A stretch of DNA of 64,000 bases from Pseudoalteromonas aurantia 208. GTDB taxonomy: Bacteria > Pseudomonadota > Gammaproteobacteria > Enterobacterales > Alteromonadaceae. The notes under the pieces are model-generated. The model searched no databases. It saw nothing but the letters and a program-made list of their open reading frames with translations, and was not told the DNA's origin. The position numbers and the translations under genes are program-made. Shown one piece after another: positions 19,644 through 29,398 of this stretch (positions are counted from its first letter, which is position 1; the number at the start of each line of letters is the position of its first letter). The stretch covers positions 124,001-188,000 of the forward strand of contig NZ_AQGV01000010.1 in the NCBI RefSeq assembly GCF_014858725.1, given 5' to 3'.

Positions 19644-20426
19644 ATGAAAAAATTACTTATTCTCGGCGCATTTTTTACAAGCTCTAGCGCACTCGCAACC
19701 CATAGTCACTCATTGCAATTCACCTCCGACGAGTGCCAGGTTGAGTTCAAAAATGATGTAATGATCACACCAGAACAATTACACATCACCACGGCACAAC
19801 AAAGTAAGTGGACAATTAATGACAATGGGGACGTATTAAAGGATGGTGAAAGAGTGTCCCTAACAGCAACACAGCAAGATGCCATGCGCAACTACGCTGA
19901 CTCGTTACGCGTTCAGTTACCAAAAGTAGCAAATATTGCGCTAGAAGGTGTAAAAATAGCTGGGGTAGCATTAGATGAAGTAAGCAATGCACTACAACTA
20001 AACAGCCTGGACTCTATCGGCTCTGTACTCGATGAACTGCATCTTGAAATTAACGAGACCTTCTACCAAGACGGCGCTTTTGTTATGGGGAAGCAAACAT
20101 TTGACCAATTTGGTAATAACTTCGACCAACAGTTTGAAGAACGGATCGAATCAGCACTCCAAGGTGCCATGATGGAGTCTATTGGTAGTATTTTAGTGGC
20201 AATTGGGTCTGAAATGACGAATTCAAATGGTGATATGAGTAGCTTCGAGCAACGCATGGAGACTATGGGACAAGCCATAGAAGAAAAAGTTGAAATGCAA
20301 GCTCGAGTCATAGAAAAGCAAGCAAATCAACTATGCGGTCAATTTGAAGACATAGCCCAACAAGAGCAACAGTTAAGCCAAAATATTCCCGAGTTTATAG
20401 GTTACTCTGTTTTTAACGCCCAATAA
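19644..20426 (+). CDS. YggN family (DUF2884) exported protein
   Basis: The 260-residue protein has a signal peptide (about 1-18, ALA-T). The mature start HSLQFTSDECQVEFKNDVMI is typical of DUF2884/YggN, with two cysteines (about 31 and 231). The remainder is helical and Gln/Glu-rich, with a long amphipathic segment (about 135-245). It is presumably periplasmic; the family has no established function. It is convergent with the MocR regulator and shares its terminator. Confidence 0.8.
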   Translation: MKKLLILGAFFTSSSALATHSHSLQFTSDECQVEFKNDVMITPEQLHITTAQQSKWTINDNGDVLKDGERVSLTATQQDAMRNYADSLRVQLPKVANIALEGVKIAGVALDEVSNALQLNSLDSIGSVLDELHLEINETFYQDGAFVMGKQTFDQFGNNFDQQFEERIESALQGAMMESIGSILVAIGSEMTNSNGDMSSFEQRMETMGQAIEEKVEMQARVIEKQANQLCGQFEDIAQQEQQLSQNIPEFIGYSVFNAQ

Positions 20427-20467
20427 AAGTAGCCAATACGCAACGTTGAAAAACTATCTCCCAACTG

Positions 20468-20498
20468 AAATAGCCAGTCAATAACTGGCTATTTTTTT
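20468..20498. terminator. Bidirectional intrinsic terminator
   Basis: Stem AAATAGCCAGT / ACTGGCTATTT with a 5-nt loop and a following T-run. It overlaps the last codons of the minus-strand MocR gene and ends the YggN gene. Confidence 0.88.
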
Positions 20499-21931
20499 GC
20501 TTCAGGCAAAAGCTGACCTAACAAAGCAATGGCCTGCTCTACAACCTCACTCCATACTAAGCCATAACTCATGCGTATACACGATTCATATTGCGTACCC
20601 GCGCTAAACAGTACACCAGGTGTAATACTGACCCCTTGTGTAATGGCCAATTGAAACAATTTGGCTCCGCTATATTGACGACCCAAGTCGACCCAAATAA
20701 CACACCCCCCTTGTGGATCGCTCAATCGTACTGAACTTGGAAAATATCGACGCAATGCAGCAACCATCTGCGCTTTATTATCTAGTAAGCGCTTACGCAT
20801 CAGCTTTAGATGCCGATCATATTCTCCACCAGCCAAATAGTCAGCTAGCACCCATTGATTCATCAATGAACTGGAGCAACTTAACGCACGTTTTAAACGT
20901 CGTGCTTTTGCAATATGAGGACCCGCCACCATCCAGCCAACACGATAGCTTGGCGCTGCCGTTTTTGAAAAAGAGGCGCATGTAATAACATGGCCCGATG
21001 ATGTAAAACACTGGGCAGGCTTTCCACGTCGCTCAGTAAAGTGCAGATCCCCGTAAACATCATCCTCAATCAGCGTGACCTGATGTCGCTCTAACAACTC
21101 AACCAGTGCCCTGCGACGAATATCTGGCATAAACGAGCCTAACGGATTATTGATACTTGTAGAAAATACACACGCCTTTATATCATGTTTGAGCAACGCT
21201 TCATTTAAATCAGACAGCCATACTCCATCATCGGGACACACTGGAATTTCAATGGCTCTCAGTCCAAGACTTTCCACTAGTTCCACAATACCAAAATAGC
21301 AAGGAGACTCGATAGCCACCACATCACCAACGCAGGCAACACACTGCAGTGCTATGGCTAACGCTTCTTGAGCCCCATTGGTGATCACGAGCTCTTCTGT
21401 ATTAACCGCTAAACCCAAATCTAAGTAACGATATGCAATTTGCTGCTTTAATCGGTGTAAGCCATCCATTGCACCATAACTCAGCATACCTTCCCCCATA
21501 CTGTGCATAGCTCGACGCATTAATTTCGCTAATACCTTTTCAGTGCTGGCAACCATCACTGGATTCGCAATACCAAATGACACAACATGAGGTTGATGAA
21601 TCGCGTCATAAACCTGCTCTATAAGTTGCTGTTTATTCACCACAACCGGTTTTTTCGACAACTTGACCCGCTTAGGCATTGAACTGCTGACCTGTGCGGC
21701 TTGTAAGAAATAGCCCGATTTCTCTTGCGCTCTTACCTTACCTTGAGCCTCTAATGTTTGATACGCCTGCTTTACAGTGGGAATACTCACCTCAAGCTTA
21801 CTTGCCATTGCTCGCAATGATGGCAGCTTATCACCAGGACATAAAGTGCCTTGGCAAACCATATCATCAACAAGTGTGATCACTTGCTCATACAAAAATC
21901 GTTTGTGCTGTTTCGAAATAACAAAACTCAT
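20489..21931 (-). CDS. MocR-type regulator: GntR DNA-binding domain fused to aminotransferase fold
   Basis: This 480-residue fusion has a GntR winged helix (about 10-75: GDKLPSLRAMASKLEVS and TVKQAYQTLEAQG) followed by a fold-type-I aminotransferase domain (about 110-475). Cofactor residues can be seen: the PLP lysine in CASFSKTAAPSYRVGW and the Asp in IEDDVYGDLHF. MocR proteins use PLP-amino-acid chemistry as a sensor; known members control pyridoxal synthesis, GABA use or transporters. The gene is divergent from an EamA exporter, its likely target; the 132-bp gap between the two starts is AT-rich with TATATAG-like words. Confidence 0.92.
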   Translation of the reverse strand: MSFVISKQHKRFLYEQVITLVDDMVCQGTLCPGDKLPSLRAMASKLEVSIPTVKQAYQTLEAQGKVRAQEKSGYFLQAAQVSSSMPKRVKLSKKPVVVNKQQLIEQVYDAIHQPHVVSFGIANPVMVASTEKVLAKLMRRAMHSMGEGMLSYGAMDGLHRLKQQIAYRYLDLGLAVNTEELVITNGAQEALAIALQCVACVGDVVAIESPCYFGIVELVESLGLRAIEIPVCPDDGVWLSDLNEALLKHDIKACVFSTSINNPLGSFMPDIRRRALVELLERHQVTLIEDDVYGDLHFTERRGKPAQCFTSSGHVITCASFSKTAAPSYRVGWMVAGPHIAKARRLKRALSCSSSLMNQWVLADYLAGGEYDRHLKLMRKRLLDNKAQMVAALRRYFPSSVRLSDPQGGCVIWVDLGRQYSGAKLFQLAITQGVSITPGVLFSAGTQYESCIRMSYGLVWSEVVEQAIALLGQLLPEAKK

Positions 21932-22063
21932 ATACCACTCATCTGTATAGGTCTTTTTTTACTTATTCTGTATATAGCATATACACATTAAGTCTCTACA
22001 ATAGTACATCTTCTCATCATAATAAATAGTAAGTTTATACTTACAAACCTTAAAGGGCATGAA

Positions 22064-22975
22064 ATGAAAAGTATACTACTGTATACAATGACCGTATTAA
22101 TTTGGGGGTCAACGTGGTTAGCGATTGAGTTTCAGCTAGGTGAAGTTAATGAAGTTGTCTCATTGTGCCTAAGGTTTACCCTTGCAGCCATTTGCATGTG
22201 GGCTTATGTCATTATAAAACGTATGCCCATGCGGTTTAACCTTAAAAACCATTGCTTTTTCATTTTGCTCGCAATGGGGAACTTCGGCTTGAATTACTTG
22301 ATGCTGTACTTCGCACAAGGGTATCTAAACTCAGCCATGGCATCCATTGCATTTTCTCTACTTTTAGTGATCAACATTATCAATACGCGCTTATTCTTTG
22401 GCAAACCCATTGCCAAAAGAATATATTTTGGCGCTACGTTCGGGTTATTCGGGATTACCGCACTTTTTTGGCATGACTTACGACAATTTGACCTCAATAG
22501 TGGCGCGATAATTGGCCTAGGACTTGCGCTACTCGGTACATTAATTGCTTCATTCGGCAACATGGTCAGCGTAAGAAATTCAAATAACAACATTGGCGTT
22601 CTACAAGGCAACGCATGGGGCATGCTATATAGCAGTATACTGCTCGGTGCCTATGTTGTTTTAGCTGGTGAATCACTGATCATTCACGCCAACTGGCAAT
22701 ATTGGAGCTCACTTTTATACCTCGCAGTGTTTGGTACTGTTATTGCTTTTGCAAGCTACTTCTCATTGCTTAAAAACATAGGGCCTGAAAAGGCCAGCTA
22801 CATTATCGTGTTGTTCCCTTTGGTCGCTGTGCTATTGAGTACATATTTTGAAAACTTTACTTGGCAATCGAATACTTTCATCGGCTTTAGCTTAGTGCTG
22901 CTAGGTAATGCCATTGTACTTACCCCTTTTGATAAACTGAAACTACATTTAATTCAATCCCCAGTGAGAAGCTAA
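22064..22975 (+). CDS. EamA/DMT superfamily exporter
   Basis: The 303-residue integral membrane protein has about ten transmembrane helices and two EamA repeats (about 1-140 and 150-290). It opens with MTVLIWGSTWLAIEFQLG and has the second-repeat pattern PEKASYIIVLFPLVAVLLSTYFENF. The family exports amino acids and other metabolites. Its divergent MocR neighbour suggests that an amino compound or a vitamin-B6-linked signal controls it. AAAGGG precedes the ATG. Confidence 0.9.
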   Translation: MKSILLYTMTVLIWGSTWLAIEFQLGEVNEVVSLCLRFTLAAICMWAYVIIKRMPMRFNLKNHCFFILLAMGNFGLNYLMLYFAQGYLNSAMASIAFSLLLVINIINTRLFFGKPIAKRIYFGATFGLFGITALFWHDLRQFDLNSGAIIGLGLALLGTLIASFGNMVSVRNSNNNIGVLQGNAWGMLYSSILLGAYVVLAGESLIIHANWQYWSSLLYLAVFGTVIAFASYFSLLKNIGPEKASYIIVLFPLVAVLLSTYFENFTWQSNTFIGFSLVLLGNAIVLTPFDKLKLHLIQSPVRS

Positions 22976-22987
22976 ACCTTGTCACTC

Positions 22988-23018
22988 AAACGCCGTCAGT
23001 CATTGACGGCGTTTATTT
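22988..23018. terminator. Bidirectional intrinsic terminator
   Basis: AAACGCCGTCA / TGACGGCGTTT stem, loop GTCAT, T-rich downstream, between convergent EamA and lipid-kinase genes. Confidence 0.9.
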
Positions 23019-23021
23019 TTA

Positions 23022-23861
23022 TTACAAAATACATATTTCAATCGCTTTCGGAAAACAACTAACGTGCGCTGGAGTTTCTCCTATGATCTCTCCATCGGCT
23101 TCTATATCTAACCCCACAGCATCAATACTAAATTGCTGTGACTCTGTTTTATGTACAATCGATAACCGCTCATGTTGAGCGAATAGCATTAACAAAAAAG
23201 TCATCAGCCTTGTAATAAGTGAATCGGCATGAAATTCTAGGCAAGTCAGAGTCCCACTTTGAGCATCAGCGCTAGGCGCACAAGGCAGACCTGCTGCAAA
23301 GTATCGACCGTTCGCTATCAACATCATCATCATAGGAGTCGGGTGACCGAGCGAGCTTGCAACCTTCACACTTTGGTACGAAACAAGGTTCAATAGCCCA
23401 GCCCAAACATAACTTAACTTATTTCGCTTGCTCTGAGATTTGATTGATCTCACTACTTTCGCACTGAAGCCAACCCCCATCATGTTGACGAAGTACCGCG
23501 AATTTACCTTGCCTACATCAATCGCCGAATATTTAGTTGAAAAAATACTCTGCCGCCACTGTGATAATGAATAACCAAACTGCCTTGCAAAGTCATTACC
23601 TGTTCCTGCAGGTAACAATGCAAAGCGGCAAGTTAACCCCACAATGCCATTGATCACTAAATGTAACGTTCCGTCGCCACCAATAACGACTACAACATCT
23701 TGTCCTTGCGAGAACTGACGGATATTTTTTACATCATTAATAAAGTTTCCCGTGGTAAAAAACCAGTCACAAGTCATTTTTTTACATTGAATTTGTTTTT
23801 TTACCCAATCTACGTGCCGCTGAGTACTCACTGCAGCACTTGGTTTCACCACAACCAGCAT
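23022..23861 (-). CDS. Diacylglycerol/lipid kinase catalytic-domain protein (YegS/DgkB-like)
   Basis: The 279-residue soluble kinase has the nucleotide loop VVIGGDGTLHLVINGI (about 75-90) and the substrate/ATP motif ALLPAGTGNDFARQFGY (about 100-116) of the DAGK catalytic family. The C-terminal beta-sandwich includes IEADGEIIGETPAHVSC. It phosphorylates a lipid alcohol such as diacylglycerol; the substrate cannot be fixed from sequence. AGGGG precedes the ATG. The upstream region (23880-24045) is an unusual A-rich tract on the plus strand, T-rich in the gene's own direction. Confidence 0.85.
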   Translation of the reverse strand: MLVVVKPSAAVSTQRHVDWVKKQIQCKKMTCDWFFTTGNFINDVKNIRQFSQGQDVVVVIGGDGTLHLVINGIVGLTCRFALLPAGTGNDFARQFGYSLSQWRQSIFSTKYSAIDVGKVNSRYFVNMMGVGFSAKVVRSIKSQSKRNKLSYVWAGLLNLVSYQSVKVASSLGHPTPMMMMLIANGRYFAAGLPCAPSADAQSGTLTCLEFHADSLITRLMTFLLMLFAQHERLSIVHKTESQQFSIDAVGLDIEADGEIIGETPAHVSCFPKAIEICIL

Positions 23862-23879
23862 AGAACCCCTAAATAATTA

Positions 23880-24045
23880 AATTAATTAATATGAATAATT
23901 AGTCAAAATAAAACTCAAAAAAACCACAAAAAAAATAAAAACCAAAATAAAACAACAAAATACAAAAGAACAAAGCATTAAAAAACTGAATAAAGTTGCA
24001 CAATAAAAAATAAACAAAAATAAATAAACAAAAATGCATTAGTTT
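23880..24045. other. Strand-asymmetric A-rich tract
   Basis: About 165 bp of the plus strand are made almost only of A with scattered C, T and few G (words such as AAAATAAAAACC and AATAAACAAAAATAAA). No reading frame is supported. It lies between a lipid-kinase start and a possible terminator hairpin. Confidence 0.7.
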
Positions 24046-24055
24046 TACTTATCCG

Positions 24056-24085
24056 AAAGCGGTAATTTTTATCGCTTTATTTTTA
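24056..24085 (+). terminator. Terminator-like hairpin without an upstream gene
   Basis: AAAGCGGTAA / TTATCGCTTT, a 10-bp stem with one G-U pair and a TTT loop, followed by ATTTTTAATC. Nothing on the plus strand upstream explains it. It may be the end of a small RNA or an attenuator in front of the 43-residue gene at 24146. Confidence 0.5.
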
Positions 24086-24145
24086 ATCTAATCGCACGCA
24101 AAATAGCCTTGTTTTACATACTCTTTGACTTGATAGGAACCGACC

Positions 24146-24277
24146 ATGCTTAATTCTGCAACCACTTATAATGAAACTGTAACACCAACACCAACCAAAG
24201 TACGCTTTGACTGGATGACCTATTTAAATCGCTTCGGTAAATTATATGCTTTAAGCTTCGTGTCTCTTCTTAAGTGA
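24146..24277 (+). CDS. Small 43-residue protein, unknown
   Basis: The reading frame begins with ATG 5 nt after AGGAACCGACC and has a Thr/Pro-rich start (TVTPTPTKVRF) and an aromatic/basic end (WMTYLNRFGKLYALSFVSLLK) that could form an amphipathic helix. A stem with arms GAGGTCAC/GTGACCTC (24291-24319) lies just after the stop. I do not recognise the product. The support is the good ribosome-binding site and the flanking stems; coding potential is otherwise untested. Confidence 0.4.
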   Translation: MLNSATTYNETVTPTPTKVRFDWMTYLNRFGKLYALSFVSLLK

Positions 24278-24467
24278 TGACCTTGTCACTGAGGTCACCA
24301 TCCGTTAATGAGTGACCTCTAATACAAAATCCGCCTACTCCAACTCCATAAATTTACGACATTTTTCTTGTTTTTTTAAATAAATCACGAAAAACAGTGT
24401 AAATTTTGTGCAAACAGTTCAAAAGTAGTTTACAGCAGCTCTTTCGCTAAGTATTATCAGTGGCTCT

Positions 24468-24558
24468 GGAGAGATGGCTGAGTGGTCGAAAGCACCGGTC
24501 TTGAAAACCGGCAAGGGTTTGTAGCCCTTCTAGGGTTCAAATCCCTATCTCTCCGCCA
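24468..24558 (+). tRNA. tRNA-Ser (anticodon UGA)
   Basis: 91-nt class II tRNA with encoded CCA; anticodon TGA at 24502-24504. Acceptor GGAGAGA pairs perfectly with TCTCTCC. It has a long variable arm (GGGTTTGTAGCCC) and T arm AGGGTTCAAATCCCT. First gene of the serine tRNA array. Confidence 0.95.
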
Positions 24559-24578
24559 TATTTTTACAGTTTTGCGCC

Positions 24579-24670
24579 GGAGAGGTGGCCGAGTGGCTGA
24601 AGGCGCTCCCCTGCTAAGGGAGTATAGGGTTTGTAGCCCTTCTAGGGTTCAAATCCCTATCTCTCCGCCA
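24579..24670 (+). tRNA. tRNA-Ser (anticodon GCU), array copy 1
   Basis: 92 nt with encoded CCA, anticodon GCT in the loop CCCTGCTAAGGG. Acceptor GGAGAGG pairs with TCTCTCC through one G-U. The variable arm, T arm and 3' acceptor half are those of the tRNA-Ser(UGA) gene upstream. Confidence 0.93.
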
Positions 24671-24690
24671 TATTTTTACAGTTTTGCGCC

Positions 24691-24782
24691 GGAGAGGTGG
24701 CCGAGTGGCTGAAGGCGCTCCCCTGCTAAGGGAGTATAGGGTTTGTAGCCCTTCTAGGGTTCAAATCCCTATCTCTCCGCCA
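24691..24782 (+). tRNA. tRNA-Ser (anticodon GCU), array copy 2
   Basis: Identical to copy 1; 112-bp period; the spacer to the previous gene is the same 20 bp. Confidence 0.93.
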
Positions 24783-24802
24783 TATTTTTACAGTTTTGCG
24801 CC

Positions 24803-24894
24803 GGAGAGGTGGCCGAGTGGCTGAAGGCGCTCCCCTGCTAAGGGAGTATAGGGTTTGTAGCCCTTCTAGGGTTCAAATCCCTATCTCTCCGCCA
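24803..24894 (+). tRNA. tRNA-Ser (anticodon GCU), array copy 3
   Basis: Identical to copy 1, same 112-bp period and spacer. Confidence 0.93.
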
Positions 24895-24914
24895 TATTTT
24901 TACAGTTTTGCGCC

Positions 24915-25006
24915 GGAGAGGTGGCCGAGTGGCTGAAGGCGCTCCCCTGCTAAGGGAGTATAGGGTTTGTAGCCCTTCTAGGGTTCAAATCCCTATCTCT
25001 CCGCCA
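24915..25006 (+). tRNA. tRNA-Ser (anticodon GCU), array copy 4
   Basis: Identical to copy 1, same 112-bp period and spacer. Confidence 0.93.
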
Positions 25007-25026
25007 TATTTTTACAGTTTTGCGCC

Positions 25027-25118
25027 GGAGAGGTGGCCGAGTGGCTGAAGGCGCTCCCCTGCTAAGGGAGTATAGGGTTTGTAGCCCTTCTAGGGTTCAA
25101 ATCCCTATCTCTCCGCCA
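25027..25118 (+). tRNA. tRNA-Ser (anticodon GCU), array copy 5
   Basis: Identical to copy 1, same 112-bp period and spacer. Confidence 0.93.
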
Positions 25119-25138
25119 TATTTTTACAGTTTTGCGCC

Positions 25139-25231
25139 GGAGAGGTGGCCGAGTGGCTGAAGGCGCTCCCCTGCTAAGGGAGTATAGGGTTTGTAGCCCT
25201 ATCGAGGGTTCGAATCCCTCCTTCTCCGCCA
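25139..25231 (+). tRNA. tRNA-Ser (anticodon GCU), array copy 6, distinct 3' half
   Basis: 93 nt. The 5' half and anticodon equal the other GCU copies, but the 3' half differs: a slightly longer variable arm, T arm GAGGGTTCGAATCCCTC and 3' acceptor CTTCTCC. This is probably the ancestral tRNA-Ser(GCU) 3' half. Pairing with GGAGAGG uses one G-U at position 6. Confidence 0.93.
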
Positions 25232-25242
25232 TTTCTTATAAG

Positions 25243-25276
25243 AAACCGCACTTTTTAATAAAGCGCGGTTTTTTTA
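25243..25276 (+). terminator. Intrinsic terminator of the tRNA-Ser array
   Basis: AACCGC...GCGGTT stem followed by a run of seven T, shortly after the last tRNA. Confidence 0.88.
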
Positions 25277-25471
25277 TGCCTAATATGTTGTGTAGTAACA
25301 TCATTCGTTAAGTAATATAAATACTATCATTTGCTCATTTAATTTTATCACCCATGCACCGCGAGCTGTTTAAATCGACGTATTAAAGTTGCACGAAACA
25401 TCAACTTACATCCGTGCCTTCATCAAAAAACGCGGCTATACTCAATGAGCGAACCATTACCCTAAAACTCT

Positions 25472-28177
25472 ATGACGTTAACTTTTAAGCACAATTGGCA
25501 AAGCTGGCTCTGCTATGCACTTTTTGTATTTGGCTATTTCTGTTCCGGGAAAGTACTCAGTGCTTTTGCTTTTCAAGATCAAGTCCTTCCTATTTGGTTG
25601 CCTGCTGGCATAGCATTAATTGGCGTGTATATATGGGGCTGGCGATTCATCCCTGGATTACTGTTTGCATCATTCGCTTTTAATTGGGGCTCTGTATATG
25701 GCTGGCAGCCACAAACGGTGCCTTTTGCAAACGTAATACAAACGTTTATTGTTGCTACAGGCGCACTCATTCAAGCAACGTTAGGGGGTTACATTTTACG
25801 CGATTGGCTAGGCCACCCACTCCTCCTCAATAGTCGCAGACACATTGTTTATTTTGTTTTAATCCTCGGTATTGCCGTTAATCTCATTTCAGCAAATATC
25901 GGCGTGCTGTCTTTGAGTTTTTACCATCCGGATTATCACTTTTCAGACCACTGGCAGAATATGCTGGCATGGTGGCTTGGTGACTCCCTCGGGGTACTCA
26001 TTTGTGCGCCCGTGTGCCTTATTCTAGTTAACCCCTGGCTTAATAAACCGGTCCCCAAGCATAACTTATTGGGTACTTTGAGCGCCTGTATCGTACTCTT
26101 TTTCTCAGTTGCTATGACAACCTACTTATATAATGAAAACAACAATAAAAATGCACATATTGCAGCTGAGCGCGAAGTGAAAATTATCGAGCATATTATT
26201 TATCGATATGTGAACCGCAGTATGCTTGCAGTTCAAAGACTGGCTAACCAACTTCAATCAACGCCAAACTTTGACCGTCAATCTTTTATGGATATCAGCA
26301 ACGAAATAAGAAAAGAATACACTTTCATCCGCGCTCTTTCTTGGAACGCTTATTTAAAGCAAAACAAACAAAGTGCAATGAATGAGCAATTAAAAACACT
26401 TTACGGACCTAATGTTAAAATTAAAGGTCAGCCACTGTTACTCACAGATCCGATGGTTGTAGTGAAATATATCTCCCCAGAACAAAGTAACTACGGTGCG
26501 CTTGGGCTTAATATTTATGCCAATCCACAACGACAAGGAGCACTCAAAAAGGCACTCATTGCACAAGAACCCCAAGCGACTCATATTATATTTTTAGTAC
26601 AAGAAAGCCGCCCATCTCCAGCTTACTTGCTTGTATCACCTGTTTATGAGCACTTAACTAAGCAAACTCACTCACTCAAAGGGTACGCAACGGGAGTCAT
26701 TCAAGTAGACATTCTGTTGAATGAGGTATTAAAACAAGCCCAAGCACAACGATTTGATATTGCGTTTTTTGACGATAAAAATGATCATGCTTTTTATCAA
26801 AGCTATGAAGGGCAAAAAAAAACAACGACAACTAAATGGGTTGTTCCTTTGCATGTTGCGGGTCAAAAGTGGCATATGAAGCTGTCAGTGAAAGATGCAT
26901 TCACTTCCCACGTAAACAAGTTGCAAACTTTATTTTTATTGACGCTGCAGTTAACCATTACGGCACTGATAACATTTATTTTATTACTCTTTAATTATCA
27001 GCATCATGCCTTAAATAACCTTGTCGAGCGACGAACCCAATCATTAGCAAAAGCGAAGCAGCAGTCAGATGAAGCCAACCAAGCAAAAAGTCGCTTTTTA
27101 GCGAACATGAGCCACGAAATTAGAACTCCTTTAAATGCCGTCATCGGCTTCGCTTCTTTGGCTATTGATAATCAAAATACCGCCCAACTGCAAAACTATA
27201 TCCATCGAATTGGTTCCGCATCAAAAACCTTATTAAACCTCGTGAACGATATTTTAGATATCGCGAAAATTGAGTCAAACCGTTTACACCTAGATAAACA
27301 TACTTTTGAGCTGCAAGCTTTATTAAAACGAATTGACTCTATGTTTGCGACCTCAGCAAACAACAAAAATATTACTTGGACAATCCATCACAACTTACAA
27401 AATGAATGCTGGGTCAAAGGCGATGAAATGCGCATTGAACAGATCCTGATTAACCTTTGCAGTAACGCAGTAAAATTCACTCAGCATGGTGGCATTAACG
27501 TAAAATTGGAAGTGGACGAAATAGCACCGCATTGCCAATTGCTATTTAGCGTCACAGATACAGGTATTGGTATCAAGGCATCTCAATATAAAGATGTTTT
27601 TAATGCCTTTAACCAAGCTGATAGCTCTACATCTCGTGAATTTGGAGGGACGGGGCTTGGCTTAGCTATTGCTAAAGAACTCGCAGAACTAATGCAAGGT
27701 AGCCTATCAATTGACAGTCAAGTGGGACACGGAAGTTGTTTTACACTCAGCATCAAATGTGAATTAAGCCAACCACCAACAATTCACAAATTAGAGATTG
27801 ATACGCAACAGCTGCACAAGCTGCATATCTTAGTTGCCGAGGATAACCCTGTTAATAAGCTTGTCATTAAAGCGATGCTTGATACATTTAAAATAAGCCA
27901 TACGATCGTAGAAAATGGGCAACAAGCAGTCAATGCCGTAGATGTAGATGAGTATGATTTGATACTCATGGACTGCCAAATGCCTGTTATGGATGGCTAT
28001 CAAGCAACGTCACTGATAAGACAAAAAAAAGATGCGACACAACTCCCCATCATTGCTTTAACCGCAGACGTTATGCCAGAAGACAAAGCACATGCCCTCG
28101 CAGTTGGATTTAATCAGCACCTAGCAAAACCTTTGGAGCGTGATAAACTTGCCCAGTGCTTAGCACAGTACTGTTAA
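25472..28177 (+). CDS. Hybrid histidine kinase, MASE1-CHASE-HisKA-HATPase-REC
   Basis: This 901-residue sensor kinase has an N-terminal MASE1 membrane domain of about eight helices (1-220), recognisable by [19 protein letters not shown] and [15 protein letters not shown] periplasmic CHASE domain follows (about 235-440), then a transmembrane helix at 484-506. The kinase core has His548 in [14 protein letters not shown] and the ATPase motifs DTGIGI and [14 protein letters not shown] receiver carries Asp834 in [12 protein letters not shown] and the conserved Lys in HLAKP. There is no Hpt domain and no partner gene beside it, so the relay ends elsewhere. The signal is unknown. The ribosome-binding site is weak. 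Confidence 0.92.
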   Translation: MTLTFKHNWQSWLCYALFVFGYFCSGKVLSAFAFQDQVLPIWLPAGIALIGVYIWGWRFIPGLLFASFAFNWGSVYGWQPQTVPFANVIQTFIVATGALIQATLGGYILRDWLGHPLLLNSRRHIVYFVLILGIAVNLISANIGVLSLSFYHPDYHFSDHWQNMLAWWLGDSLGVLICAPVCLILVNPWLNKPVPKHNLLGTLSACIVLFFSVAMTTYLYNENNNKNAHIAAEREVKIIEHIIYRYVNRSMLAVQRLANQLQSTPNFDRQSFMDISNEIRKEYTFIRALSWNAYLKQNKQSAMNEQLKTLYGPNVKIKGQPLLLTDPMVVVKYISPEQSNYGALGLNIYANPQRQGALKKALIAQEPQATHIIFLVQESRPSPAYLLVSPVYEHLTKQTHSLKGYATGVIQVDILLNEVLKQAQAQRFDIAFFDDKNDHAFYQSYEGQKKTTTTKWVVPLHVAGQKWHMKLSVKDAFTSHVNKLQTLFLLTLQLTITALITFILLLFNYQHHALNNLVERRTQSLAKAKQQSDEANQAKSRFLANMSHEIRTPLNAVIGFASLAIDNQNTAQLQNYIHRIGSASKTLLNLVNDILDIAKIESNRLHLDKHTFELQALLKRIDSMFATSANNKNITWTIHHNLQNECWVKGDEMRIEQILINLCSNAVKFTQHGGINVKLEVDEIAPHCQLLFSVTDTGIGIKASQYKDVFNAFNQADSSTSREFGGTGLGLAIAKELAELMQGSLSIDSQVGHGSCFTLSIKCELSQPPTIHKLEIDTQQLHKLHILVAEDNPVNKLVIKAMLDTFKISHTIVENGQQAVNAVDVDEYDLILMDCQMPVMDGYQATSLIRQKKDATQLPIIALTADVMPEDKAHALAVGFNQHLAKPLERDKLAQCLAQYC

Positions 28178-28276
28178 AGCATATTTACCTTAGAGATTTG
28201 GACTACGATACCTTCTCGCGTACGATAAGGCCTTATGCCAAATCGAACTATTTAATCACCGTGACTTGTTATTATT

Positions 28277-29398
28277 ATGTTTAGCTCTCAATTCTTTAGC
28301 GAAATCTCAACCATTGGACTACAACAATGGAATACTCTAGCGCAACATGATTTATTCTGCCGCTATGAATGGCTTGCGGCACTTGAGCACAGCCAATGCG
28401 TCACTCATAAGACTGGCTGGCAGCCTCAGCATTTAGCGGTTTATCAAGATTCACAGTTAATTGCATTAGTGCCTGGCTATATTAAATCTCACTCATATGG
28501 CGAATATGTTTTTGACTGGTCTTGGGCTGAAGCATACGAAAACCACCATTTAGCTTACTACCCGAAGTGGCTCTCTGGCATTCCATTTACCCCAATAACA
28601 GGGAGGCGCATACTTACATTAGAGCTCACTGACGAAATAGTGGAATATATTTGCCAAGTATTGCAACAAGCAATGACCCTAAAGCAATGGTCTAGTACAC
28701 ATATCAATTTTTTGACCGAAGCAGGGCATTTTAGTAATACTATGATGGTTCGCCATGCCGTGCAGTTCCATTGGCAAAATAAGTACTTTCAATGCTTTGA
28801 TGATTTCTTAGCAACCATGACCGCCCGAAAACGCAAAATGATTAAAAAAGAGCGCAACCATATCTCTGCACAATCACTCGACATTGTGTGGTTAAGTGGC
28901 GACGATATCTCTACGGAACATATGCAAGGCTTTTTTGCTTGTTATCAACAAACCTATTTAAAACGCTCAGGCCACTCAGGCTACCTCAATTGGGCATTTT
29001 TTAATGAGATTAAGCACTCAATGTCGAATAATATACATTTGTGTATAGCTTACAGCAACCAAGCCCTCGTGGCCGCGAGCCTTTATCTAAGCGATGGTGA
29101 CACTTTATATGGAAGATACTGGGGATCTCTCGCTGATTATCAGCATCTCCATTTTGAATTATGTTATTACCAAGGCATTGAATTTGCGATACACAATAAA
29201 CTTAATCGCTTTGATGCTGGTGCCCAAGGTGAGCATAAATTAACGAGAGGCTTTGAACCTGTTATCACCTATTCAGCCCACCAAGTCGCACATCCAATGT
29301 TTGCCAGCGCAATCACAGACTTCATAGCTCGGGAGCGTACGCACGTAGCGCAATACGCCGAACAATGCCTCACTCAGCTACCTTTTAAAGACCAATAA
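28277..29398 (+). CDS. GNAT/FemAB-like acyltransferase (COG3146, DUF482)
   Basis: The 373-residue protein matches the peptidogalycan-biosynthesis/recognition family: CRYEWLAALEHS near the start, DWSWAEAYENH, ARKRKMIKKERNHI around 190, and the C-terminal RFDAGAQGEHKLTRGFEP. These have a double GNAT fold and are assumed to transfer an acyl or aminoacyl group, but the substrate is unknown. The last 21 bp overlap the end of the convergent methyltransferase gene. The ribosome-binding site is weak, and the ATG chosen gives the family's usual start. Confidence 0.85.
   Translation: MFSSQFFSEISTIGLQQWNTLAQHDLFCRYEWLAALEHSQCVTHKTGWQPQHLAVYQDSQLIALVPGYIKSHSYGEYVFDWSWAEAYENHHLAYYPKWLSGIPFTPITGRRILTLELTDEIVEYICQVLQQAMTLKQWSSTHINFLTEAGHFSNTMMVRHAVQFHWQNKYFQCFDDFLATMTARKRKMIKKERNHISAQSLDIVWLSGDDISTEHMQGFFACYQQTYLKRSGHSGYLNWAFFNEIKHSMSNNIHLCIAYSNQALVAASLYLSDGDTLYGRYWGSLADYQHLHFELCYYQGIEFAIHNKLNRFDAGAQGEHKLTRGFEPVITYSAHQVAHPMFASAITDFIARERTHVAQYAEQCLTQLPFKDQ

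Larger units (their letters stand above)
24468..25231 (+). repeat. Tandem array of seven serine tRNA genes
   Basis: One Ser(UGA) and six Ser(GCU) genes follow each other with an invariant 20-bp spacer starting TATTTTTACAG. The GCU copies 1-5 are perfect 112-bp repeats. The pattern indicates expansion by unequal crossing-over with exchange of 3' halves between the two isoacceptor genes. Confidence 0.9.

Noticed and set aside
24482..24712. 76-codon plus-strand frame
   Set aside because: It runs through the tRNA-Ser array and is an artefact of the repeats.
24468..25231. Integration (attachment) site for a genomic island at the tRNA array
   Set aside because: No integrase, direct repeat of the tRNA end or foreign cargo is next to it; the repeats are whole tRNA genes.
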